Origin: Coleofasciculus sp. LEGE 07092
GTDB lineage: Bacteria; Cyanobacteriota; Cyanobacteriia; Cyanobacteriales; Coleofasciculaceae
DNA length: 50,322 nucleotides
Direction of reading: 5' to 3'
Assembly (NCBI RefSeq): GCF_015207375.1
Contig: NZ_JADEWY010000035.1
Location: 1-50,322, forward strand
The notes under the pieces are model-generated. The model saw only the letters and a list, made by a program, of their open reading frames with translations, ran no database searches and had not been told where the DNA came from. Shown piece after piece: positions 8,534-16,409 of the stretch; position 1 is the stretch's first letter, and every line of letters starts with the position of its first letter. A program made the translations under genes and the position numbers.

Positions 8534-10033
8534 ATGTATATAGGATTTCTTAACCCTCAGGGCAACTTCAACTCAAGTGATAGCTATATCACAGAACATT
8601 CTGATTTTGGTGGTCAACTAGTTTATGTCAAGCACGTTGCTCTGGCGATCGCTAAACAGGGTCATAAAGTTGATATTCTCACCCGTCAGATCATTGACCC
8701 AGACTGGCCCGAGTTTGCGGAACCCTTTGACGCCTATCCGGGGGTGGAAAACGTCCGGATAGTGCGGTTGCCAGCAGGACCGAAAGACTTTCTCCGCAAA
8801 GAGTTACTGTGGCCCCATCTGGTTCGAGACTGGATACCCAATATCCTGAAATTCTATCAAGAGCAGGGGCGTCTACCTGATGTCATGACTGCCCACTACG
8901 CCGATGGGGGATTGGGCGGCGTGTTAATTGAAGAGGAAACCGGCATACCCTTCACCTTTACCGCTCATTCCCTTGGTGCTCAGAAGATGGATAAACTCAA
9001 CGTCACACCAGAAAACCTGACTGAACTCAACGAGTACTATCACTTCCGACGCCGCCTACTGGTCGAACGCCTGAGCATGAATCGCTCGGCTATCAACATT
9101 ACCAATACGGGACAAGAACGCTTCAAACAATATGCTCATCCCGCCTATCGAGGGGCAGTCGATATCAGCAATGATGCTCATTTTGCCGCCATTCCACCGG
9201 GAGTCGATCCATCCATGTTCAGTGCCGAGGTTCGCTCCGACAACGAAGACGCTACCTACCAGTTGGTTCAAGAGAAGTTGGCGCGAGACATCAGTGAGTC
9301 GCGGCGAGATTTCCCCGTCATCTTGGCATCCAGCCGATTAGATCCCAAAAAGAATCTTTTGGGACTCGTTCAAGCCTTTGCCCATAGCGAAGGACTTCAG
9401 GAGCGGGCTAATTTAGTGTTGATTACTGGCGGATTAGATAACCCCTTGCACGAGAAAGCGAAAGACGAACCAACGGAACGAATGGTGCTGTCTCCGATCC
9501 GGCAAGTGGTGAATGACAGCAATTTGTGGGGCAAGATTAGCGCCTTTTGCGTTCCTGATCAACCCGCATTAGCCGCTACCTATCGCTTCTTAGCCCAGCG
9601 CCGTTCAGTCTTTGCGCTCACTTCACTGTTTGAACCCTTTGGTCTTGCCCCCTTAGAAGCGGCGGCAGCCGGATTGCCAGTCGTGGTGACTCAGAACGGT
9701 GGAATTACCGAAAGCCTACGAGACGAGGATGAAGAATACGGTGTTATGGTTAATCCAGAAGACCCGGCTGATATTGCCCAGGGTTTGGAGCGGTTGCTGT
9801 ACAATCCTCAAGAGTGGGAGCATTTTGCCCGAATTGGTCAGCAGCAGGTACTAAGTAAGCATACGTGGGAAAGCACTGCCAAAGGCTATTTGAGTGTAAT
9901 TGAGCAGATTTTATCTTCACCAAGGGCAAACCGTTCGACGGAGTTACTCCCCATCCCTCCCTACTTCAGCAATCCCCAGCCCGATAATGAGATTTCTCTG
10001 GAAGAATTGAGTCGCCTTTATTTTGGTGGTTAA
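8534..10033 (+). CDS. sps: Sucrose-phosphate synthase (GT4)
   Basis: A 499-residue GT-B enzyme expected to join UDP- or ADP-glucose to fructose-6-phosphate, giving sucrose-6-phosphate. The N-terminal domain starts FLNPQGNF and continues with the DFGGQLVYVK glycine loop (24-33), closely resembling the solved Halothermothrix orenii enzyme as I remember it. THYADGG-like (119-126) and FTAHSLGAQKM (142-152, His145) are sugar-phosphate synthase signatures. The C-terminal domain has SSRLDPKKN (266-274) and the GT4 EX7E pair Glu367 and Glu375 (EPFGLAPLEA). There is no HAD phosphatase domain after it, so a separate sucrose-phosphatase would be needed. Mannosylfructose-phosphate synthase is the main alternative. 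Sucrose is a compatible solute in many cyanobacteria. Confidence 0.82.
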   Translation: MYIGFLNPQGNFNSSDSYITEHSDFGGQLVYVKHVALAIAKQGHKVDILTRQIIDPDWPEFAEPFDAYPGVENVRIVRLPAGPKDFLRKELLWPHLVRDWIPNILKFYQEQGRLPDVMTAHYADGGLGGVLIEEETGIPFTFTAHSLGAQKMDKLNVTPENLTELNEYYHFRRRLLVERLSMNRSAINITNTGQERFKQYAHPAYRGAVDISNDAHFAAIPPGVDPSMFSAEVRSDNEDATYQLVQEKLARDISESRRDFPVILASSRLDPKKNLLGLVQAFAHSEGLQERANLVLITGGLDNPLHEKAKDEPTERMVLSPIRQVVNDSNLWGKISAFCVPDQPALAATYRFLAQRRSVFALTSLFEPFGLAPLEAAAAGLPVVVTQNGGITESLRDEDEEYGVMVNPEDPADIAQGLERLLYNPQEWEHFARIGQQQVLSKHTWESTAKGYLSVIEQILSSPRANRSTELLPIPPYFSNPQPDNEISLEELSRLYFGG

Positions 10034-10152
10034 GCTTTTAATTCTTTGATATTTTCCCGTAGGATAGCCATCTACCTGTCACCCAACTCCAAAAATCCTC
10101 TAAAATTCCTGACTCCTACCTCTAATCGCTGTCAAAGGAAAAGGAGAGAGTA

Positions 10153-10260
10153 ATGGAGTCACACGATGAGCGATCCTTACTTGCTAGCAGCAAGTTTATT
10201 AACAGTAGGACCTGTATCCGCCCCACCTCCATCAACCCTAGCACCCAATCTCCTCGATAA
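10153..10260 (+). CDS. Possible 35-codon leader ORF overlapping the SGNH hydrolase start
   Basis: The ATG at 10153 follows AAGGAGAGAGTA, the best Shine-Dalgarno sequence in this gap, at good spacing. It opens a 35-codon frame ending TAA at 10260, offset by one base from the SGNH hydrolase frame whose ATG is at 10166. The hydrolase ATG is about 19 bases from the same site, which is too far. The short peptide has no recognised domain. It may be a coupling leader, or just a chance frame with translation starting at 10166. Confidence 0.3.
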   Translation: MESHDERSLLASSKFINSRTCIRPTSINPSTQSPR

Positions 10261-11218
10261 CCTTTCTGGGCTGCTCGCTGCTGCTGCTGCTCGAACTAGG
10301 GAATCTGCTGTCACGCACCAGAAGATGGTTCCCCTTGTTGAAACCTCTGTGGTTGAATTTAGCAAACCGCAGGCAACCGCCCCTAGAGCCGTAACAGCTT
10401 TGGCGACTAATTTACCAATGCAGCCCAAACCCCAATCAACGGCATTCTCACCAACCTCTGGCACTCAACTCTATTACCAAAGACTAGCTGCTTTAAAAGC
10501 AGGCAAGCTTTATACGCGCCTCTCAGCCGATAGCTTCCAATCTGCTTGGACAAAGGGAACGCTTCCCAAACCCACTCATGAACAGTGGAAACGCCTGCTA
10601 GAGCAAGAAGCGAAAGCGATCGCTAAAGGACAGGGAGATAATCGCCTCGCTATTTTAGTGGGGGATTCTCTCAGTCTCTGGTTTCCCTCAGAACGCCTTC
10701 CAAGTGGTCAATTTTGGCTTAATCAAGGCATCTCTGGTGAGAACTCCAGCCAAATTCTGCAACGACTCTCTGCTTTTTCCCAAACTCGCCCTGATACGAT
10801 TTACGTGATGGCAGGGACTAACGACTTGCGACAGGGAGTGAGCGATCGCGTCATTCTCGATAATACTCGTCAGATTCTGCGTCGCTTGCGCCAAAATCAC
10901 CCCCAAGCTCAAGTGGTTGTTCAGTCGATTCTCCCCACTCGGTTGCAGGCAATTCCGAGCGATCGCATCCGTAACCTCAACCAACAAATTGGCGCGATCG
11001 CTCAACAAGAAGAAGCGGGATTTCTCAATCTCCACAGCTTGTTTGTCAATGAGGAAGGTCAACTACGACGGGAACTTACCACCGATGGCATCCATTTAGC
11101 CAAACAGGGCTATAACGTTTGGCAAGAAGCACTCCAGTATACCCAATCGTGGATAGCCCTGAATCAGAGCGATCGCTCTCCAACGGCATTGGGCAGTAAT
11201 AGTAATGTTGACTTTTAA
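10166..11218 (+). CDS. SGNH/GDSL-family hydrolase with long variable N-terminus
   Basis: A 350-residue protein. The first 155 residues are Ala/Pro/Ser-rich and low in complexity, with no obvious signal peptide, although the first 15 residues are mildly hydrophobic. The catalytic domain then shows all four SGNH blocks: GDSLS with Ser168, the oxyanion Gly188 (LNQGISG), GTND with Asn219, and DGIHL with Asp307 and His310. An esterase or lipase-like activity is expected; the substrate is unknown. It follows sucrose-phosphate synthase on the same strand by 130 bases, but may not share a transcript. It is not closely like the SGNH proteins of the MBOAT cassettes, where the Ser motif and layout differ. 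Confidence 0.85.
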   Translation: MSDPYLLAASLLTVGPVSAPPPSTLAPNLLDNLSGLLAAAAARTRESAVTHQKMVPLVETSVVEFSKPQATAPRAVTALATNLPMQPKPQSTAFSPTSGTQLYYQRLAALKAGKLYTRLSADSFQSAWTKGTLPKPTHEQWKRLLEQEAKAIAKGQGDNRLAILVGDSLSLWFPSERLPSGQFWLNQGISGENSSQILQRLSAFSQTRPDTIYVMAGTNDLRQGVSDRVILDNTRQILRRLRQNHPQAQVVVQSILPTRLQAIPSDRIRNLNQQIGAIAQQEEAGFLNLHSLFVNEEGQLRRELTTDGIHLAKQGYNVWQEALQYTQSWIALNQSDRSPTALGSNSNVDF

Positions 11219-11248
11219 CAGGACTTCCGCACGATATAAAACTTACGG

Positions 11249-11282
11249 ATACACGGATTGACAAATGAGTTAATCCGTGTAT
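11249..11282. terminator. Perfect 11-base inverted repeat between convergent genes
   Basis: ATACACGGATT (11249-11259) is matched exactly by AATCCGTGTAT (11272-11282) across a 12-base loop. It lies between the convergent SGNH hydrolase and the small minus-strand gene, where a two-way terminator would be expected. There is no strong T-run, so a factor-assisted or weak terminator is likely. Confidence 0.5.
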
Positions 11283-11323
11283 TCCCATCCAAATCCCTAG
11301 GGTATGCTGTTCCCATTCGCTGG

Positions 11324-11524
11324 CTAGACAGCTTGCCGCGAGACAAGCTTTTCGATATTGGCTTGGGTTTGCTGCAAGAACTGCTCTCGACTATCCGCTG
11401 CCTTGGTGAGAGTCGGCACTAAGTTGCGGGCTTGCAACGCCATGTGAAGCTGTAGTTGAGCCACGTACTCACTAATATCTTCATGAAAAAAAGTATTGGG
11501 GGTTTGAGCAGAATGCAAATCCAA
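11324..11524 (-). CDS. Small conserved-looking helical protein of unknown function, TTG start
   Basis: A 66-residue protein. I accept it as real because an almost perfect Shine-Dalgarno sequence (AAGGAGG) lies five bases before a TTG start, and the protein is strongly helical: EYVAQLQLHMALQ and REQFLQQTQANIEKL have amphipathic heptad spacing. There is no membrane segment, signal peptide or known motif. A longer frame on the same strand in another phase (11419-11625) lacks this site and was not chosen. The gene is divergent from the antiporter with about 260 bases between. The function is unknown; a small regulator or cofactor protein is possible. Confidence 0.6.
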   Translation of the reverse strand: MDLHSAQTPNTFFHEDISEYVAQLQLHMALQARNLVPTLTKAADSREQFLQQTQANIEKLVSRQAV

Positions 11525-11785
11525 GGTGTCCTCCTTATCTTAATTCCGTGCTTTTGCTCAACAAAGACTTCATAGAAGTTAGCACGCTGTTGGGGGTATC
11601 TTCTGAATCTGTAATAAATCTGCAATGAAGTTTAAATATTTTGCCTGGTAATGTTAAGAAATATTTTGACAGAGGGACAGACTGTGGCTTGACCTGACCC
11701 ATAGGAGTAGCTCTCGGCAGAGGTGAAGAGGGAAATCCCCTGCTATACTCGCTGCTATTGCCAACATTAGCGGGGTGGGTGTCAC

Positions 11786-13861
11786 ATGGAACAGGTGCTG
11801 GAACGTTTATCGGAAAGTCCGATTTTTGGGTTTACGATTCTCCTGTTTGTCATTGTTACCATCCCTCCCCTTTTCGAGCGGCTGCGCCTGCCTGGGCTGG
11901 TGGGATTGCTAGTGGCAGGAGTAATACTCGGTCCAGATGCCTTAGGACTTCTCGATCTCAAAAGCGATTCGATGAAGCTGCTATCGGACATTGGCAAAAT
12001 CTACTTAATGTTCGTTGCTGGGCTAGAAATTGACTTAGTACAATTTCGCAAGAACAGAAATCGCTCTTTGGGTTTTGGTCTTTCTACATTCTTAGTCCCC
12101 CTAATTGTTGGCACTATTGTAGGGCGAATCTTCGGTTTTGGTTGGAACGCCTCAATTTTAATCGGTTCCCTGTTTGCTTCCCATACCCTTTTGGGCTATC
12201 CCATCGTCAATCGGTTGGGGTTGGTTGCCAATGAAGCCGTTACCGTCACAATTGGGGCAACTATTTTTACGGATATCGCGGCGCTTTTGGTGCTGGCGAT
12301 TTGCGTCTCGATTCATGCTGGCGAGTTCTCGCTAGCCAGTTTGATCGTGCGGTTGGGAGCTTTGGGACTGTATTCGCTCCTGGTGCTGTTTGGCTTTGGT
12401 TGGGCGGGAAAAGAATACTTCCGCCGCACGGGTGACGAACAGAGCAATCAGTTTTTGTTTGTGCTTTTAGCTGTTTTCCTGGCATCAGTGGGAGCGCAGG
12501 TTATTCAGATCGAAGAAATTGTCGGCGCATTCCTAGCGGGGTTAGCGGTGAATAATGTGGTAGGGCATGGTCCGGTTAAGGAAAAAGTTGTGTTCGTTGG
12601 TAGTACGCTGTTTATTCCCTGCTTCTTTGTGGGTATGGGTTTGTTGCTAGATATTCCAGTCTTTATACAAACCCTCAGTTCGGATTTTGGGCTAACGCTA
12701 TCCATTGTTGTCGGGTTGATTGTTAGTAAGTTTTTGGCGGCGTTGATCATCAAAGTGATCTACCGCTACAACTGGAACGAAACTATCACGATGTGGTCTC
12801 TTTCCATGCCCCAAGTGGCAGCAACATTGGCAGCAACGCTGGTGGGTTTCCAGGTAGGGCTACTGACAGAGGCAGTTTTTAACAGTGTAATTGTTTTGAT
12901 GTTGGTGACTTCTCTGGTGGGTCCAGTTCTGACAGCTCGTTATGCAGCGAAGCTACCTCTACCCAAGTCGAATATTGAGACGGACAGGAGTTTGATTTGG
13001 TGGGAAGCCCAAGAGGAAGAACTGGCGCTGGAGAAAGGTGTTCATCAGTTTACAGTAGTCGTCCCCATTTCTAATCCTCTCACGGAACGGTATTTAATTG
13101 AAATTGCAGCGCTGTTGGCTCACCACGAGTCCGGTGTAATCGTGCCGTTATCGATCGCAACGGCTAACGTTCACATGGATGAACCTCAGATTAATGTAGC
13201 GCTCCGGCAGAGTCAGCAGTTACTTAATCGGGCTTTAGATGTCAGTAAAGAGTTTAAGGCTGACGCCAGACCAAAAATCCGCATTGACGATGATATTGCT
13301 CAGGGAATTAGCCGCACCGCTCGAGAAGAAAATGCAGGTTTAATTGTAATGGGGTGGAGCGAAACTATGGGCTTACGAGCTCGCTTGTTTGGCAATGTGA
13401 TTGATAGTGTCTTTTGGGCGTCCCACTGTCCGGTAGCCGTTATGCGCCTGCTGAAGGAGCCGATTGAAATTCGGCGTATTTTAGTGCCAGTGAAGAACTT
13501 AACACCTCAGACGGTGCGGACGGTGCGGTTTGCTCAACTAGTTGCCGATACCAATCAGGGGCAAATAACTTTATTGCACGTTTGCGATCGCCGCACTCCA
13601 CCGGAGCAGATTGCCCAGTTTAAGACTGAACTGTTAAACATTCTCTCTCAAGCTGGACTTCAGGTTAAGACCAAAATTAAAGCGGTTGCCCACGATGATG
13701 TGGCGCGGGTAATCCTTAAAGCCGCTCAATCTTTTGACTTAGTGATTTTGCGTTCGGTACGCCGTCGCACGGCTGGGGGCTTGACGGTGAGTGATGTCAC
13801 AACTCAGGTGATTCAGGAAATTACCTGTTCAATGGTGTTGTTTGGAGAACCTCACTCTTGA
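11786..13861 (+). CDS. Kef-type cation/proton antiporter with two Usp domains
   Basis: A 691-residue protein. Residues 1-390 hold about 12 hydrophobic segments of a CPA2 (Na+/H+ or K+/H+) antiporter. They include GLVGLLVAGVILGP, close to the family's second-helix signature, and IGATIFTDIAALLVLA with an acidic residue in a helix as expected for the ion site. The cytoplasmic C-terminus has two universal-stress-protein domains in tandem, about 420-560 (VMGWSETMGL, RLFGNVIDSVFWASHCPVAV) and 565-690. Usp domains bind adenine nucleotides and probably control transport. It is a common cyanobacterial architecture. The gene stands alone, with the next gene convergent. Confidence 0.88.
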   Translation: MEQVLERLSESPIFGFTILLFVIVTIPPLFERLRLPGLVGLLVAGVILGPDALGLLDLKSDSMKLLSDIGKIYLMFVAGLEIDLVQFRKNRNRSLGFGLSTFLVPLIVGTIVGRIFGFGWNASILIGSLFASHTLLGYPIVNRLGLVANEAVTVTIGATIFTDIAALLVLAICVSIHAGEFSLASLIVRLGALGLYSLLVLFGFGWAGKEYFRRTGDEQSNQFLFVLLAVFLASVGAQVIQIEEIVGAFLAGLAVNNVVGHGPVKEKVVFVGSTLFIPCFFVGMGLLLDIPVFIQTLSSDFGLTLSIVVGLIVSKFLAALIIKVIYRYNWNETITMWSLSMPQVAATLAATLVGFQVGLLTEAVFNSVIVLMLVTSLVGPVLTARYAAKLPLPKSNIETDRSLIWWEAQEEELALEKGVHQFTVVVPISNPLTERYLIEIAALLAHHESGVIVPLSIATANVHMDEPQINVALRQSQQLLNRALDVSKEFKADARPKIRIDDDIAQGISRTAREENAGLIVMGWSETMGLRARLFGNVIDSVFWASHCPVAVMRLLKEPIEIRRILVPVKNLTPQTVRTVRFAQLVADTNQGQITLLHVCDRRTPPEQIAQFKTELLNILSQAGLQVKTKIKAVAHDDVARVILKAAQSFDLVILRSVRRRTAGGLTVSDVTTQVIQEITCSMVLFGEPHS

Positions 13862-13915
13862 TAGTTAGTTATTTTACAATGTTTTCTATTTTGATTGTTA
13901 TTTTTTATCGTTTAG

Positions 13916-14149
13916 TTAAGCTACGACTTTCAGTTTTTGGGGCTGAATCAATGTCTCTCTTTTAGGAACAAAACGAGTTGAACTAGCGAAGAGAGAAAGA
14001 TTTAATAATTCTGAATGCCTATTTAAGGAAATCCCTTCCCTACATTCAGGCATTTCTTGGTAACAATGAGGGCAAAACCAGTAACGTTTGCTAGAGCGAA
14101 TGTGACGGAGTAAGGTATTTGAACAACAAAGGCACGTATGGCTTGACAT
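13916..14149 (-). CDS. Small zinc-ribbon protein of unknown function
   Basis: A 77-residue protein with two Cys pairs, Cys6/Cys9 (CLCC) and Cys26/Cys29 (FCPHC), 17 residues apart, as in a treble-clef or rubredoxin-like zinc ribbon. The rest has no known motif; the C-terminus is basic. An AGGAG site precedes the ATG at good distance, which supports it as real. It is convergent with the antiporter gene. Short zinc ribbons of this form are common in cyanobacteria and may bind nucleic acid, but the function is unknown. Confidence 0.65.
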   Translation of the reverse strand: MSSHTCLCCSNTLLRHIRSSKRYWFCPHCYQEMPECREGISLNRHSELLNLSLFASSTRFVPKRETLIQPQKLKVVA

Positions 14150-14378
14150 GATCTCAGCTCCTCTTTAAGCTTAGCTGCAAGTACTCTTTCCAGTATTTTT
14201 CAGTAGGGCGGAACCTTTATCCGATGCAGGTTCGCGTCTCAGCTTTGAAGCTATAGTTAGAGCGTATGATACAAATCTGAGGAAATTCTGAGGAAGAGAA
14301 GCTGTATTAAAACTTTACATAGGGAGGGGTGGGCATCTATTCGACTGGTAGTGCAGGGCTAGTATCTCCTTTTACTAA
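14150..14378. other. Intergenic region with no further gene seen
   Basis: This holds the upstream region of the zinc-ribbon gene and the 3' side of the next minus-strand glycosyltransferase. I see no RNA gene and no clear hairpin. Confidence 0.4.
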
Positions 14379-16064
14379 TCAAGGGCTGGTTATCTGAGAA
14401 GGAGTTGGATTCCCTGTTGTTTTTCTTAATTTCCAGAGCGAAATTTCGCGTCCTTTGAAAGTTAATTCAGCTTTGTAAACCAGATCTAGCTGGCTTCTAT
14501 GAACCTTCTCAAAGCTTTCTCGAAACTTCTGAGAGCGTCCTCCATAGCTGTTGTAAACAAATATATCACTAAACTTTCCAGAAATTTCTGGTAAATTTTC
14601 CGAATCGAAAGCAACCTGAACCCGAACTTGTGGATCGAGTGAATAACTTAGAGGCAATACTCTCCAAGGATTATCAATAACCACAAGTGGGCGTTCGGCT
14701 TGATTAATAAAGTAGCCTAATCGAGCTGCATAATAATCTGTATACTTTGTCCACCAAGTATCTGCATGGGAAATTAGTACGCAAGATATAACTGAACACG
14801 AAATCAGTACAACTGCTATAATTTGCCAAAGTTTTTGCTGCTGTTTTTTTAGAGATATAGCAAAAATTTTATGAGCGAGTAAATAGGCAACAGCTAACTC
14901 AATCCCCAAGTAAGAAGGAGTTAGATATCGAGCATTGATTGAACGAGTTCCTCCGATTACTACATCAGGTAGCATTAAAGCTAGAGCTGTCATGCCAATC
15001 AACGTCAGTATAAATAACCAGACTTGTTTTGAGGTTTGACAACAGAGAAAATAGATAGCATATCCTATCAAAATTAAAGTAGGAATAATAAAATAAGTCA
15101 CAGGGTTATTATAGCCAAATTGCACGTCAAAAGGATCACGATAGCCAAACTGTAAATCAACAAAGACATGGGTCATATTTAAAGCCCAAGTTTTAATCAA
15201 ATATAGTAATGGAACTCTATCAATCTTGTCGGAATTTGTGGCTTGAATTTGAGATAAGTTACTAATAACAATAAAAATCCACGGAAAAAACAGTATAAGC
15301 CCCCCTACTGATGCCAACAAATAATTCAAAATTTTTTTACTCGATTGGAAACGTTCTACTGCCAGAACATAAATACCATGTCCAATTGCCACTAATACAG
15401 AAAATAGAAATGTGTAAAAACTTAGTGCGAGAGTGACTGAATAAATTCCCCAGCTAAATTTTGTTTGTTGTCGCATGGCTCGCAGGAGAGCAGCACTTGA
15501 GAGCAAAATTGTTACAGTCCACAAACTAAACTCTCGCATTTCTTGGGCATAGAGGAGGTGAAAAGGTGAGACAGCGATGAGTGCGATCGCTACCCATCCC
15601 GTTAACGATGACTGAAATAATTCCAGGCACAGCCAATAGGTAGATGGGAATGCTAGCAGACTAATCAAGGCAGGTAAGCTGCGTCTTGCTGCAACTGAAT
15701 CACCAAACCATTGTCCCCAAAATCGTCCTAGTACATAATAAAGGGGTGGATGATGAGGGTCTTCGACAGCTAAGGAATCAATGGTATCGAATAAGTCTTT
15801 TTCAGGCGTTAGGCGTTGATACTTTTGGATATCTTCGATAGTGTATTCTTTCCCATCGAATATCTGAGAGTATTCTGCCCATTTGTATCCAGCTATCCGC
15901 AATGATGTATAGGTTTCATCGCCCCAGTAGACTTTTTTTTCTAGATTAGTGAATCGAAAAAATAAGATTAAAACCAATATAACTATTATCAATAAAAATT
16001 TATGATTTTGAGCAACGATATATTTTCTTTTAATTTTCATGATCGTACTTTTTAAATTATTCAT
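14379..16064 (-). CDS. GT39-type membrane glycosyltransferase (DUF/ArnT-like)
   Basis: A polytopic GT-C protein of about 560 residues. After the first membrane segment comes YWGDETYTSLR, the usual acidic loop motif of GT39 enzymes. VEDPHHPPLYYVLGRFW then matches the second typical loop (D.HPPLYY). About ten hydrophobic helices follow, then a soluble C-terminal domain (VVIDNPWRVLPLS, then GKFSDIFVYNSYGG). It should transfer a sugar from polyprenyl-phosphate outside the membrane. The frame opens upstream with a TTG, but I prefer the ATG at 16064 (MNNLKS), after AAGGA, or the ATG at 16040 (MKIKRK). The substrate is unknown. It is last in a minus-strand set of membrane glycosyltransferase-like genes. 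Confidence 0.8.
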   Translation of the reverse strand: MNNLKSTIMKIKRKYIVAQNHKFLLIIVILVLILFFRFTNLEKKVYWGDETYTSLRIAGYKWAEYSQIFDGKEYTIEDIQKYQRLTPEKDLFDTIDSLAVEDPHHPPLYYVLGRFWGQWFGDSVAARRSLPALISLLAFPSTYWLCLELFQSSLTGWVAIALIAVSPFHLLYAQEMREFSLWTVTILLSSAALLRAMRQQTKFSWGIYSVTLALSFYTFLFSVLVAIGHGIYVLAVERFQSSKKILNYLLASVGGLILFFPWIFIVISNLSQIQATNSDKIDRVPLLYLIKTWALNMTHVFVDLQFGYRDPFDVQFGYNNPVTYFIIPTLILIGYAIYFLCCQTSKQVWLFILTLIGMTALALMLPDVVIGGTRSINARYLTPSYLGIELAVAYLLAHKIFAISLKKQQQKLWQIIAVVLISCSVISCVLISHADTWWTKYTDYYAARLGYFINQAERPLVVIDNPWRVLPLSYSLDPQVRVQVAFDSENLPEISGKFSDIFVYNSYGGRSQKFRESFEKVHRSQLDLVYKAELTFKGREISLWKLRKTTGNPTPSQITSP

Positions 16065-16109
16065 ACAAGTACAGATTCCTTTTATTTTATAAGCTTGCTT
16101 AACCAAATT

Positions 16110-16259
16110 CTATCTTTGATCAGGTTGAGAAACAAGCACTTTAAATTCATTTACGAAGTCTAACTGTGGTTTGTAGAAAAACACATCACTAAAACCATCA
16201 GATATAAGACGCAGCCCAAGTTGTTACAGTTTGTATCTTACTCCATCTGTTCGCAATAA
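16110..16259 (-). pseudogene. Decayed remnant of a GT39-like C-terminus
   Basis: Reading the minus strand in one frame gives a stop-interrupted stretch containing GLRLISDGFSDVFFYKPQ and then FVNEFKVLVSQ before a TAG at 16110-16112. DGFSDVFFY resembles GKFSDIFVY in the C-terminal domain of the next gene. One internal TAA splits it. It probably is the tail of a lost paralogue. The evidence is pattern likeness over a short stretch only. Confidence 0.35.
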
Positions 16260-16409
16260 CTAAGATTCAAGGTGTGAAAACTAGTAGACCTACCACAGAA
16301 GCAAATATAGCGTTTCCAAATCATTCATAAAACCAAGTGGTAGTTTTTCAAACTCCAAAACTAAATGCTCATAGCAAAAAGTTGAGCTTGTTGAGAACCA
16401 ATTATCTTT
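16260..16409. other. AT-rich intergenic region
   Basis: No gene, hairpin or repeat stands out. Together with the remnant next to it, this suggests a deletion or decay site between two membrane-protein genes. Confidence 0.3.

Noticed and set aside
10688-11062. Minus-strand frame of 124 residues opposite the SGNH hydrolase
   Set aside because: Antisense shadow without motifs or ribosome site.
11419-11625. Overlapping minus-strand frame at the small TTG gene
   Set aside because: It has no ribosome site at its start and the other phase has a near-perfect one.
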